This document shows positions 1 to 8,393 of a stretch of 64,000 nt of DNA, one piece after another; positions within the stretch are counted from its first letter, which is position 1, and every line of letters starts with the position of its first letter. The translations under genes were made by a program, and so were the position numbers. Below the pieces are notes generated by a model that made no database searches, was not told where the DNA came from, and was given only the letters and a program-made list of their open reading frames with translations. Source of the DNA: Verrucomicrobia bacterium IMCC26134 (GTDB taxonomy: Bacteria > Verrucomicrobiota > Verrucomicrobiia > Opitutales > Opitutaceae); assembly GCA_000972765.1 (NCBI GenBank), contig CP011265.1, positions 1,836,001 through 1,900,000 on the forward strand, read 5' to 3'.

Positions 1-344
1 AAGGGAGCGTTTACGTCGCCTACCGCCACCGTGCGCGCCAGCGTTTCATCGATAAATCGCTGCACCGCCTCAAACCGCCCGGGACCGTGTGCCGTCGCGC
101 TCAAGGCCACTTCCGCTCCGGCCAGCGCGCTTCCGATCGAGGGACGCTCGGTGTAAAAATGCGGCTCCGCAGGATCGAAAATCGCCTCCAGCACCGCCAG
201 GGGATCCAGCGCGGGAACAACCAGCGAAATACTTGCCATCACCGGACGCCCGTCCGCTGCCGCTTTCGCCTGACACCCGCCCAAGAACGCCCGTAAAGCC
301 TCCGGAGAGGCGTCCTCTGCGGGGTTGATGGGCAGGATTGTCAT
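1..344 (-). CDS. menF: Isochorismate synthase (MenF-like), N-terminal part, cut by window edge
   Basis: An open frame starts at an ATG (complement of 342-344) and runs off the left edge, giving about 114 residues. The segment LDPLAVLEAI followed by FYTERP and an AGAEVAL stretch resembles the N-terminal domain of chorismate-utilising isochorismate synthases, which make isochorismate from chorismate for menaquinone or siderophores. The catalytic chorismate-binding domain would lie outside the window, so the assignment rests on the N-terminus only. It starts 25 bases after the metG stop on the same strand, so the two are probably co-transcribed. Anthranilate or salicylate synthase relatives are the alternatives. 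Confidence 0.6.
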   Translation of the reverse strand, partial: MTILPINPAEDASPEALRAFLGGCQAKAAADGRPVMASISLVVPALDPLAVLEAIFDPAEPHFYTERPSIGSALAGAEVALSATAHGPGRFEAVQRFIDETLARTVAVGDVNAP

Positions 345-369
345 ACGATAAGCCGGCAGGCCGGATGGC

Positions 370-1917
370 TCAGGCCTTGGCCGCGCCAGCCTCCGGTGCC
401 TGCGGACGCGGGAAAAGAATCGCCGTCTCCGCCACGCTCGCGCCGGTGAGCGCAGAGCCCCACTCCAGTCTCTCGCGCCAGATGCCGGATGGTGCGTAAC
501 CAATCACTCGATACACTTTCTCCGTCGTCTCGGGCATCACCGCTGGCAATAGCGTCACCGCCAGACGCAGAGACTCTGCCATGGTGGCCAACGCCGTGGC
601 GAGGAGCGCTTGGTCCGCAGCCTCAGCCGACTTGCCCAGCTTCCAGGGTGCGCGCTGCTCGACGTAGCGATTGGTCGCGGTGACAAACGCGAAGGCTCGC
701 TCCAGGGCGATGTGAAACTGGAAGCCTTCGCTGAGCGTGATGAACTCGTCGCGGGTCTTGGCCCACAGCGTTTTGAGTTCAGACTCCAGCTCCGCGTCGG
801 GCGCCGCCGCCGCCGGCACCTTGCCACCGGCAAAGCGATTTACCATGTTGAGCGTCCGGTTCACCAGATTGCCGAGATTATTCGCCAGCTCGCTATTGTA
901 GCGCACGAGGAACTGGTTCACTGAAAAGTCGCTGTCCTGCCCCACGCTCATCTCCCGGATCATAAAGAAGCGCAGCGCATCCACGCCATATTGATCGGCG
1001 AAACCCATTGGATCGACGAAGTTGCCCGTGCTCTTGGACATCTTCGACCCGTTGATAGACCACCAACCGTGGGCCAGTAGCGCTTTCGGGATAGGCAGCC
1101 CGCACGCCTTGAGCATAATCGGCCAATACACGGCGTGCGGCGGCACTAGAATGTCTTTGCCGATGACATGGAAATCCGCCGGCCAGAGGCCAGGCTTCCC
1201 CTCCACGGCGGAGTAGTAGTTCACCAGCGCATCAAACCACACATAGGTCACGTAATTCGTGTCGAAGGGCAGCGGGATGCCCCACTCCAGTCGTTCCCGC
1301 GGACGCGATATGCAGAGGTCGTTAAGTGGTTCGGCCAAGAACTCTAAAACCTGCTTCTGCCGGTAACGGGGGAACACGAAGTCGTCGTTGTCCTTCAAAT
1401 ACTGGACCAGCCACTCTTGGTAGGCTTTGAGTTTAAAAAAATAATTCGATTCCGTGATCTGCGTCACCTCGCCGAAAATCTCCGGCCAGCTGCCGTCGGG
1501 GTTGCGATCCTTGTCCTGCAAAAACTGCTCCTGTCGGGTGGAGTAGAAACCCTGATATTCCGCCTTGTATATCTCCCCCTTGTCAAAGAGCTGCTGCAGC
1601 AGGCGCGAGACCACGCTCTTGTGGCGAAGCTCGGTGGTGCGGATGAAGTCGTTATTGGATATGTTTAACTTCACGCACATGGCGCGAAACTCCTCGGAAA
1701 CCTCGTCGCAGAATTGTTGAGGGTCTATGCCGCGCTTTTTCGCGCTTTGCTGCACTTTCTGCCCGTGCTCATCGACTCCGGTGAGGAAATAGACCTCGTC
1801 GCCCATTAGGCGGCGAAATCGTGCGATCACGTCTGTCAGCACCTTTTCGTAGGCGTGGCCGAGGTGCGGCGATCCGTTCACGTAGTCGATGGCGGTCGTG
1901 ATGTAAAAGGTCTTCAT
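370..1917 (-). CDS. metG: Methionyl-tRNA synthetase
   Basis: Class I cytoplasmic synthetase of 515 aa that charges tRNA-Met. The HIGH motif is HLGH at residues 18-21 and KMSKS is at 292-296, followed by the alpha-helical anticodon-binding domain. The C-terminal EMAP/Trbp111 tRNA-binding domain of longer MetRS proteins is absent; the protein ends soon after the helical domain in an Ala/Pro tail. In the connective peptide, where many MetRS have zinc-binding CxxC knuckles, this one reads YSTRQEQF with no cysteines, so it should be of the zinc-free type. The start is the only Met that precedes the first beta strand (TFYITTAI). It is divergent from the histidine kinase gene at 2009. Confidence 0.97.
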   Translation of the reverse strand: MKTFYITTAIDYVNGSPHLGHAYEKVLTDVIARFRRLMGDEVYFLTGVDEHGQKVQQSAKKRGIDPQQFCDEVSEEFRAMCVKLNISNNDFIRTTELRHKSVVSRLLQQLFDKGEIYKAEYQGFYSTRQEQFLQDKDRNPDGSWPEIFGEVTQITESNYFFKLKAYQEWLVQYLKDNDDFVFPRYRQKQVLEFLAEPLNDLCISRPRERLEWGIPLPFDTNYVTYVWFDALVNYYSAVEGKPGLWPADFHVIGKDILVPPHAVYWPIMLKACGLPIPKALLAHGWWSINGSKMSKSTGNFVDPMGFADQYGVDALRFFMIREMSVGQDSDFSVNQFLVRYNSELANNLGNLVNRTLNMVNRFAGGKVPAAAAPDAELESELKTLWAKTRDEFITLSEGFQFHIALERAFAFVTATNRYVEQRAPWKLGKSAEAADQALLATALATMAESLRLAVTLLPAVMPETTEKVYRVIGYAPSGIWRERLEWGSALTGASVAETAILFPRPQAPEAGAAKA

Positions 1918-2008
1918 GCGCGTAGCGATTTAGACAAAACCCGACTCTCCCGCTTGTCGAAGGTTTTGACGAGTTCCTGCGCTTCTGCATCTTACTTGGA
2001 ATCCTGCC

Positions 2009-3058
2009 ATGGGCACGCTGTTCCGTCTTATCATTTTTATTTTCGCCCTTGGCGTGCTTGGCACCGGCACCGCCTGGTTGCTGGCCAAGGAGCGTCAAAG
2101 GGAGTCGGTTCGCGAACAGTTGCTGTCCGCTCCAGCGGGTTCAGCCGAGGCCAACCGGCGCGAAATCATTAAACGACTTCAATCCTCCGCTGAACAGGAC
2201 CTGTTTTTTTTCGGCGCCCTGGCGATCAGCTGTATTTTCATCATGGCGATCATTCCTTTGCGTGTCGCCGCTGAGAATACCCCCGACTCGACTGATCGCG
2301 CGGATAATCCCGTGCGGCGCGAGATGAACGGACTGGAGCAACTCGCCCGCACCACGGTCGCGCAACGCGCGGAATTGACGCAGGAACGCGAATCCCGCCA
2401 CCACAGTGAACAGGACCTCTACCTTCAGCAGATCCTCGCCAACCATGCCTTGCAGGGAAAAATACGCCTGGGTCGAGATCTGCACGACGGTCTGGTGCAA
2501 TCTCTTTACGCCACCGGCCTGATGCTCGAATCCGCCTCCCGGCTTGTGGCCGACAACCCTGCGCAGGCCTCCAGCGTCTTGGTCGCCGCAAAATCGAATT
2601 TAAAAGCCTCAATAAAAGATACCCGAGCCATCATTGACGGCCTTAGCCCCGATGCACTCGAAAATCGCAGCTTGGCTGACTCGATCCATGCCTTGCTCGA
2701 TCACCTCGACGCCGGTCGGCTCGAACACCGCAGCGTAACGCTTTCAACCGATCTGCCTGCCTTGCCCGACTCGGTGGTCACGGAGTTGCTTCAGATCATT
2801 CGGGAATCGGTCAGCAACGCTCTGCGCCACGGTCAGGCCAAGCGTCTCGACCTCAGCTTCGCCCCCTCGTCCGCCGGACTGAATCTCGTCATTCGAGACA
2901 ACGGTTGTGGTTTCGATCCGGCCACCGTGAATCGTGGCCACGGGCTGGATAATCTTGCCGCCCGCGCCCGTTTGCTTGGCGGAAAACTCGTCGTCGATAG
3001 CAAGCCTGGGCTTGGCACTTGCGTGAACCTCTCACTCCCCTTGCCCTTCAAGGTATGA
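2009..3058 (+). CDS. Sensor histidine kinase, NarL/HisKA_3 type
   Basis: 349-aa membrane sensor kinase. Two hydrophobic segments (about residues 4-26 and 64-85) flank a short, roughly 40-residue loop, so there is little room for a periplasmic sensor domain. A coiled-coil stretch leads to the HisKA_3 box GRDLHDGLVQSLY with phospho-acceptor His159, followed by an HATPase domain with the N-box RESVSNALRHG and G-boxes DNGCGFDP and GHGLDNLAAR. The last codons overlap the response-regulator start at 3055 (ATGA), the classic arrangement of a cognate pair. The signal is unknown; sensing may be intramembrane. Confidence 0.92.
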   Translation: MGTLFRLIIFIFALGVLGTGTAWLLAKERQRESVREQLLSAPAGSAEANRREIIKRLQSSAEQDLFFFGALAISCIFIMAIIPLRVAAENTPDSTDRADNPVRREMNGLEQLARTTVAQRAELTQERESRHHSEQDLYLQQILANHALQGKIRLGRDLHDGLVQSLYATGLMLESASRLVADNPAQASSVLVAAKSNLKASIKDTRAIIDGLSPDALENRSLADSIHALLDHLDAGRLEHRSVTLSTDLPALPDSVVTELLQIIRESVSNALRHGQAKRLDLSFAPSSAGLNLVIRDNGCGFDPATVNRGHGLDNLAARARLLGGKLVVDSKPGLGTCVNLSLPLPFKV

Positions 3059-3708
3059 AAGCCGCTCAACCTGCGCCCATACGACTCGCCTTGGTCGAGG
3101 ATAGCGAATTGGTCCGCCTCGGTCTGCGCACATTACTGGGACTACATGCCGCCGAAATTGTAATCGTAGCCGAGGCCGCCTCGGTAGAAGAAGCGCTCAA
3201 AGTGATCCCGCCCCATCGACCCGATGTTATCCTGCTGGATATGCGCCTGCCAGATGGCACCGGCGTGGAGGTATGCCGCCGCCTGCTTGCCCTCCACCCC
3301 TCGCGAGTGCTGTTTCTCACCTCCTCGATCGATGACAACCTGATTGCCGACGCAATTCGAGCCGGCGCCTCCGGATACCTGCTGAAAGACATCCACGGCG
3401 AGGAACTCGTCCGATCCATCCTCGATGTCGCCGCCGGTGGCGAAGCGCTGGACGCTGCCGTCACCGCGTCGCTGATGCGCACCCTGCGCGGCTCCGTCCC
3501 CGTTTCCGCAGCAAACGTCTCCACCACTGAACGACGCATGCTGGCCCTTTTGGCCGAGGGTAAAACAAACAAGGAAATCGCCTCCGATCTGGGTATTGCG
3601 GAAAAGACGGTTAAAAATAATTTCACCGCTCTTTTTAATAAACTCGGTCTTGTGCGTCGCTCCCAAGCCGCTGCTTTCTACATAGAGCATCTGCGCGGCG
3701 AACACTGA
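3055..3708 (+). CDS. Response regulator, NarL/LuxR family
   Basis: Transcription factor of 217 aa with an N-terminal receiver domain and a C-terminal LuxR-type helix-turn-helix. The acidic pair is in LVEDSE, the phospho-acceptor is Asp62 in ILLDMRLPDG, and the conserved Lys is in LLKDIHG. The DNA-binding part reads LLAEGKTNKEIASDLGIAEKTV. I chose the ATG at 3055 because it overlaps the kinase stop codon by ATGA and places the first beta strand close to the N-terminus; an upstream in-frame start at 3019 would lie inside the kinase gene. It is almost certainly the partner of the kinase at 2009. Its stop lies only 3 bases from the convergent pseudouridine synthase. Confidence 0.93.
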   Translation: MKAAQPAPIRLALVEDSELVRLGLRTLLGLHAAEIVIVAEAASVEEALKVIPPHRPDVILLDMRLPDGTGVEVCRRLLALHPSRVLFLTSSIDDNLIADAIRAGASGYLLKDIHGEELVRSILDVAAGGEALDAAVTASLMRTLRGSVPVSAANVSTTERRMLALLAEGKTNKEIASDLGIAEKTVKNNFTALFNKLGLVRRSQAAAFYIEHLRGEH

Positions 3709-3711
3709 TAC

Positions 3712-4569
3712 TTACACCAACCACGGCTCGACCGCTGCGCCCATCCGCTGCCGGCAAAAAGCCGCCATGTCAGGAGCGAGCGGAGCGCGATATTCCCGGG
3801 CGCCCTCGCCATTCGCTCCACCCAGAATCTCGATCTTGGCGCAATGCAAGGCTTGCCTGGGAAGCAATAGTTTTTCCTCCAGTGCAGGCGTCCAGCCGTG
3901 GTCGATAAACTCCAGATAACATCGTGCGTCAGGACCGTAGATTTTATCCCCCACAACCGCATGGCCCAGCCACTGTGCGTGCGCCCTTATCTGATGCTTA
4001 CGCCCCGTATCGATGCCGACCTCCGCCAGAGTGAAACCTCCGGTCGCGAGCAAGGGAGTAAACCGCGAGCGCGCCTCTTTGCCGTCAGGCCTCACCGCTG
4101 TTTTTACGTAAACCGGACTATGTTCGTCGTCGCCCAGTGGCTGATCCACCGCAATGGGCGCGTTCAACTCACCGGTCAGCACCGCCAGATAGGTTTTCTT
4201 CACCCGGCGCGCCATCATCGCCCGCTGCAGGATGGAGGCCCAGCGCTCGTCTTTGGCAAAGAGCACCACGCCGCTCGTCTCGCGATCGAGTCGGAACACC
4301 AGGTGGGCTCGCTCCAGACCGCATCCCGCCTTCACCGCTCCCGCCAGGCTCGACCACGGTCCCGCCTTGGAGGGGTGGCACACCACATCACCGGGTTTGT
4401 TAAACGCCAGCACCGCCTCGTCATCCACAATCTGCCACGACGAAAGTTCTTCGGGGGCAATCATGCGCACCCGGGACAGGTCCTGCGGCCGCGGAGGCCA
4501 GGCGCAGGCCTTCAATCGGCCGCCGTAAGTGCCGTCTTCGCCAGCGTCAGCGCTTTGCATGTCACTCAC
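3712..4569 (-). CDS. RNA pseudouridine synthase, RluA family
   Basis: 285-aa enzyme that isomerises uridine to pseudouridine in rRNA or tRNA. The catalytic motif is FRLDRETSG (residues 92-100) with Asp95 as nucleophile; the usual first His of HRLD is Phe here. Further family motifs follow, including VGIDTGRKHQIRAH and KIYGPD. No N-terminal S4 domain is present, as in RluA/TruC-like members. The GTG start at 4569 overlaps the stop of the upstream SDR gene (GTGA), so the two are translationally coupled; an ATG at 4560 is an alternative start. The RNA target cannot be inferred. Confidence 0.9.
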   Translation of the reverse strand: MSDMQSADAGEDGTYGGRLKACAWPPRPQDLSRVRMIAPEELSSWQIVDDEAVLAFNKPGDVVCHPSKAGPWSSLAGAVKAGCGLERAHLVFRLDRETSGVVLFAKDERWASILQRAMMARRVKKTYLAVLTGELNAPIAVDQPLGDDEHSPVYVKTAVRPDGKEARSRFTPLLATGGFTLAEVGIDTGRKHQIRAHAQWLGHAVVGDKIYGPDARCYLEFIDHGWTPALEEKLLLPRQALHCAKIEILGGANGEGAREYRAPLAPDMAAFCRQRMGAAVEPWLV

Positions 4570-5348
4570 GTATTTACCTTGTTCATACGAAACCTGGCCA
4601 GAACTGCCGCTCCTAAGCGGGCAGCGAAGGGCTTGGGCAAGCGCGAGGAGGTCGCCGCCATCAGCCAGTTAAACCACCCGGTGACCACTTGACGCCGCCC
4701 AGAGGCTAGCGCCCGCAACGCCTCGTCCACCACCTGCTCGCTGGTTTGCCCCCATCGATCGCTCACCGCGCCTTTTTTCATGCCGGCGCGTTGAAAAAAT
4801 TCCGTCGCCGTAGGACCGGGACACACCGCCAGCACCTGCACGCCGCAGTGCCGCATCTCCTCCCCCAGCGCCAGACTCCAATGCAATACGAAAGCCTTTG
4901 TCGCCCCATAGACCGCCATGAACGCGGTTGGCTGAAACGCAGCCGTCGAGGCGATATTCACCACCGCTCCGCCCCGCTCTTTGAGTGCCGGCAGCAATCG
5001 CGACGTTAAATCCACCAGCGCACGCACGTTTACGTCCACCATCTCGGTTTGATGCGTAAGAGTCAGGTCTTCGCTCCTGCCATAACCCCCGAATCCGCTG
5101 TTGTTGATCAAGAGAACCCTGCCTTTGACGGGTTCTTCGTTTAGAATCCTTAATACCTCGATGGCACCCCGCTCAATTTGTCGCGGATCGCTCAAATCAC
5201 AGTGAACATGGCGCAACTTAAGCTGACTCAGATTTAACGACGGTTCTCGTCGTGAAAGGTTGCAAATCACCACGTTTTGATTCACAGCATTAATTCGTTC
5301 AATGAACGCCTTCCCAATACCGGAGGAACCCCCCGTGATAATGATCAT
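4566..5348 (-). CDS. Short-chain dehydrogenase/reductase (SDR)
   Basis: Classical SDR of 260 aa that uses NAD(P)H. The Rossmann motif TGGSSGIG spans residues 5-12, NNSG (82-85) takes the place of NNAG, Ser134 is in NIAST, and the catalytic pair is Tyr147/Lys151 in YGATK. I placed the start at the ATG whose complement is 5346-5348, because the protein then begins MIIITGG as usual for the family. The frame stays open further upstream, but that stretch lies antisense to the HPF gene. The substrate is unknown. It is coupled to the RluA-family gene by a GTGA overlap. Confidence 0.88.
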   Translation of the reverse strand: MIIITGGSSGIGKAFIERINAVNQNVVICNLSRREPSLNLSQLKLRHVHCDLSDPRQIERGAIEVLRILNEEPVKGRVLLINNSGFGGYGRSEDLTLTHQTEMVDVNVRALVDLTSRLLPALKERGGAVVNIASTAAFQPTAFMAVYGATKAFVLHWSLALGEEMRHCGVQVLAVCPGPTATEFFQRAGMKKGAVSDRWGQTSEQVVDEALRALASGRRQVVTGWFNWLMAATSSRLPKPFAARLGAAVLARFRMNKVNT

Positions 5349-5438
5349 GGAATACAAGGATAGAGCGTCAGCGACAGAAGTCATGCCCCATGACCTCGCA
5401 CTCATTCTGGCCAAGGTAAACCCAGATAAAAAGGAACT

Positions 5439-5807
5439 ATGAACAGAGAAAACATCAGTAATGATATCATCGTGTCCGGCATTCACCTCGACCTCACGCC
5501 TGCATTGAAGCAGTTCGTGGAGGAGAAAGCGGTTCGTCTCTTCCGTCATGAAGAGCGCATCGTCCGCCTCCGCGTCGAGCTCGAGTGCGACCCCAAACAA
5601 GACGTAGCCCATCGTTTCACCGCCAAAGGACACATAGAAATTAACGGCCCCGACATGAATGCGTCTGTGTCCGAGGATGAATGCCATAAAGCCGTCGCCC
5701 TGCTTGTCGACAAGCTCGACCGTATGCTCGGCCGCCGGTCTCAGCTCCAAAAAGCCCGCCGCCACCCTCATACCAAGTCGGCCGCCGTGCTGGACGAAGT
5801 AGGCTAA
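5439..5807 (+). CDS. hpf: Ribosome hibernation promoting factor (short HPF/YfiA type)
   Basis: 122-aa protein of the S30AE/YfiA family, which binds the 30S decoding region in stationary phase and inactivates or dimerises ribosomes. It starts with the typical beta strand IIVSGIHLDLT, then the helix TPALKQFVEEKAVRLF, strands with RLRVELECD, and the helix HKAVALLVDKLDRML. It lacks the C-terminal dimerisation domain of long HPF. The ATG at 5439 is preceded by AAGGA at 5431-5435. It is divergent from the SDR gene and followed by an intrinsic terminator at 5910. Confidence 0.92.
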   Translation: MNRENISNDIIVSGIHLDLTPALKQFVEEKAVRLFRHEERIVRLRVELECDPKQDVAHRFTAKGHIEINGPDMNASVSEDECHKAVALLVDKLDRMLGRRSQLQKARRHPHTKSAAVLDEVG

Positions 5808-5909
5808 GCGCTCGCCCTCGTCTATCCGCACCGCCCGCGCTTGTGCGCCCGCGGCCTGCGTTTCAACCCTTGGTGGTGTCGGGGTCAGGACACCCTTGGT
5901 TTACTCATA

Positions 5910-5948
5910 AAAACCCGCCGGCTCCACCTTGGCCAAGGCGGGTTTTTT
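5910..5948 (+). terminator. Intrinsic terminator downstream of hpf
   Basis: A 10-bp perfect stem pairs 5910-5919 (AAAACCCGCC) with 5937-5946 (GGCGGGTTTT), followed by a run of T. It lies about 100 bases after the hpf stop. The A-rich 5' side could let it also act on the other strand. Confidence 0.85.
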
Positions 5949-5987
5949 ATTGTCCGCACCGCTCCCTCCCGCTCGGAAACAGCCCAT

Positions 5988-6024
5988 AAAAAAGCCCGTC
6001 ACCGCAAAAACGGCGACGGGCTTT
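5988..6024 (-). terminator. Intrinsic terminator downstream of tRNA-Arg(ACG)
   Basis: The stem pairs 5991-6000 with 6015-6024 (AAAGCCCGTC with GACGGGCTTT). Read on the minus strand it ends in six U. It sits just past the 3' end of the minus-strand tRNA. Confidence 0.8.
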
Positions 6025-6035
6025 ATGCCGTAAAG

Positions 6036-6112
6036 TGGTGCAGTTGAAGGGAATCGAACCCCTAACCTTCTGATTCGTAGTCAGATGCTCTATCCAATTG
6101 AGCTACAACTGC
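6036..6112 (-). tRNA. tRNA-Arg(ACG)
   Basis: The 77-nt cloverleaf is on the minus strand. The acceptor GCAGTTG pairs with CAACTGC, the D-arm is GCTC/GAGC, and the anticodon loop CTACGAA gives anticodon ACG. The T-arm contains GGTTCGATTCC, and the 3' CCA is encoded (complement of 6036-6038). The ACG wobble A is normally deaminated to inosine by TadA. Confidence 0.96.
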
Positions 6113-6249
6113 GTGCTGGGAGGTGAGAGAAAGCAAGGTTGGGAAATACAGAGCAAGCGCTTTTTCAAAAAACATTTCAGACAGACCTCGCACTTATTTT
6201 CATGCGAATGCCTTTTCATTCGACTCATGGTGTATCCTAATCAGGAATC

Positions 6250-8391
6250 ATGCGTCATTTGCCATCAATGCGTTGCCCCTTCCGTCTTTCCGCCCTGCTC
6301 CTTAGCGTTGCTATCGCGCAGTCCCTAATCCTTTCGAAGCCGCTGCTTGCCCAGGCACCCCCGACTGAGGCCACCAAGCCCGCCGCTGCCCCAAAACCAG
6401 TTCTAGCGACCCAGGCCAGCCCTTTGCCCGATCCGAATGTCCTCGTCGGTCCACTCTTACTCCGTGATGTCGGCGTCGGCGAGGTTCTTGATTTGGTTGA
6501 ACGCTGGACCGGCCGAATCCTTCTTCGTCCCGCCTCCTTACCGCCCGGCACCTACGCCCTAACTTTAGACAAGCCCCTGCCCAAGGCCGAAGCCCTTCGT
6601 GCGCTCGAAACACTACTTAATATGAATGGGGTCGGCCTCAGCCCCCTCGGCGACCGCTTTTTGAAGGTAACCCCCCTCAATTTGATACGCACCGACGCAC
6701 CCGACTTCATCGAAGGCAGCACCCTAGGAATGCAGTCCAGCGGTCGCATCGTCGCTAAAATCTTCTCTCTGGATTTCCTTCGCGCCGCTGAGTTTGTGCC
6801 GCAAATCAGCCGCCTCCTGAACCCCGCCCTCGGAGCGGAGCCGGTCATATTCGAAAAAAACAACTCGGTCCTGCTCACCGACTCTTTGAGCAACCTTCAG
6901 CGTATCGAGCAGCTCCTGCTCACCATCGATCGCCCCGCCTCTTCGGGTCTCGCCATCAAAACCTACAACCTCGAGTTCGCCAAAGCGTCCGACATCGCCA
7001 ATAAACTCCGCACGCTTTTGAGCGGAGCCCTCGCCGCCCAGATCGGCGCCACAACCACTTATCAGCCCGATGACCGAACCAACCAACTCCTGCTGATCAG
7101 CGACCCCCGCGAGCAGGCTTTCTTCGACAGTCTGGTTTCTCGTCTCGATGTTAAGGCCGACCCAAGCACCCGCAGTGAGGTTATCTTCCTGAAACACGCG
7201 AACGCCATCGACGTTGAGGCGTTGCTCGGCAAGCTCATCAGCGGCCAGAACACCACCGCACGCAGCACCGGAGGCGACACAGGCCGCGCTGGCGCTAGCT
7301 CACGTCGCACCCCCGGTGCCACCCCGGCTGCACCAACTCCGGCCACCCCCGCTGCCGTCGCCACCACGACCAGCCCCGGCGCACCCTCCGAAGAGTTTAG
7401 CAGCTTGCTGACCATCGTGGCTGACGAACGCTCCAATGCCATCATCGTGGCCGGCACTCCCGACGACATCCGTCTCGTCGCCTCCCTGGTTAACCGCATC
7501 GATGTTCTGCTCGCCCAGGTTCGCATCGAGATCGTGGTGGCCGAGGTCACCCTCTCCAATGATATCACGAGCGGCATCGATTCACTCGGTCTGCGGGTGG
7601 ACAACAATAAACTCACCGGCTTCACCGCTTCCGGAGCAGGTGCCAGCATCGGAGCCCAGGGCGCCGGCACCAGCAGCCTGACGAGTTTTGCCACGAGCAC
7701 GGGCTACGGCCAGAACCTCACCGGTGCCATCGGTATTGGCTCATCCCCCCGCAAGGATAACACCGCCATCCTTTCGGTTCCCTCCATTGTAACGAGCCAC
7801 AACAAAAAGGCCGAGATTTTCGTAGGCGAAACCCGCCCCGTCATTTCCGGCACCACCTCCGGCTCTTCTGGTTCCTCCACCGGCCTAACTACCAGTTCGA
7901 GTGTCACCCAGCAAAAAATCGGTATCCGGCTGACCGTGCTCCCCCTCATCGGCAACGATGGCTCCATCCAACTCGAAATCACGCAGGTTGTGGAAGACAT
8001 CCTAGGCAAAGTCATTATTGACGGCAACGAGCAGCCCATCGTCGGCGAACGCACCACGGAGTCCTTCGTCAGCGCCAAAAACGGCGACATCATCGTCCTC
8101 GGCGGCCTGCAGCGCGCCAATCAGGGAAAAACCACTTCCAGCCTCGGCCCCATCCCTTTCCTCGGCGATCTTTTTGGAAAGCGCAGCTACTCCAAAGGCC
8201 GCACCGAGCTCATCTTCTTTCTTCGTCCGACGGTGCTAACCGGCACCACGCTGGATAACGTCGAAGCCCTCAAGCGCATAGACTCGACCTCGCAAGCTAA
8301 AGAGGTCCGCGCCATCATAGACACCCGTCCCGCCGCCGCCTCGGCGACTCCTGCTCCCGCAGCTGTCAGCGAGTCCTCCGAAAAACACTAA
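6250..8391 (+). CDS. gspD: Type II secretion / type IV pilus secretin (GspD-like)
   Basis: 713-aa outer-membrane channel protein. A signal peptide (hydrophobic core LSALLLSVAIAQSLIL) is followed by a Pro/Ala-rich linker, then periplasmic N-domains with repeated secretin_N modules (for example AKIFSLDFLRAAEFV and IKTYNLEFAKASDIA). A Thr/Pro/Ala-rich loop lies near residues 335-375. The C-terminal secretin domain includes VGETRPVISG, GIRLTVLPLIGNDGSIQLEI, and the closing SLGPIPFLGDLFGKRS and ELIFFLRPTVL. It is the first gene of a D-E-F set, with only 2 bases to the ATPase gene. GspC and GspG-M are not nearby. Confidence 0.93.
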   Translation: MRHLPSMRCPFRLSALLLSVAIAQSLILSKPLLAQAPPTEATKPAAAPKPVLATQASPLPDPNVLVGPLLLRDVGVGEVLDLVERWTGRILLRPASLPPGTYALTLDKPLPKAEALRALETLLNMNGVGLSPLGDRFLKVTPLNLIRTDAPDFIEGSTLGMQSSGRIVAKIFSLDFLRAAEFVPQISRLLNPALGAEPVIFEKNNSVLLTDSLSNLQRIEQLLLTIDRPASSGLAIKTYNLEFAKASDIANKLRTLLSGALAAQIGATTTYQPDDRTNQLLLISDPREQAFFDSLVSRLDVKADPSTRSEVIFLKHANAIDVEALLGKLISGQNTTARSTGGDTGRAGASSRRTPGATPAAPTPATPAAVATTTSPGAPSEEFSSLLTIVADERSNAIIVAGTPDDIRLVASLVNRIDVLLAQVRIEIVVAEVTLSNDITSGIDSLGLRVDNNKLTGFTASGAGASIGAQGAGTSSLTSFATSTGYGQNLTGAIGIGSSPRKDNTAILSVPSIVTSHNKKAEIFVGETRPVISGTTSGSSGSSTGLTTSSSVTQQKIGIRLTVLPLIGNDGSIQLEITQVVEDILGKVIIDGNEQPIVGERTTESFVSAKNGDIIVLGGLQRANQGKTTSSLGPIPFLGDLFGKRSYSKGRTELIFFLRPTVLTGTTLDNVEALKRIDSTSQAKEVRAIIDTRPAAASATPAPAAVSESSEKH

Positions 8392-8393
8392 TC

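Noticed and set aside
4566..5831. A 421-aa open frame on the minus strand
   Set aside because: The first 160 residues are antisense to hpf and show no domain. The SDR fold begins exactly at the internal Met at 5348.
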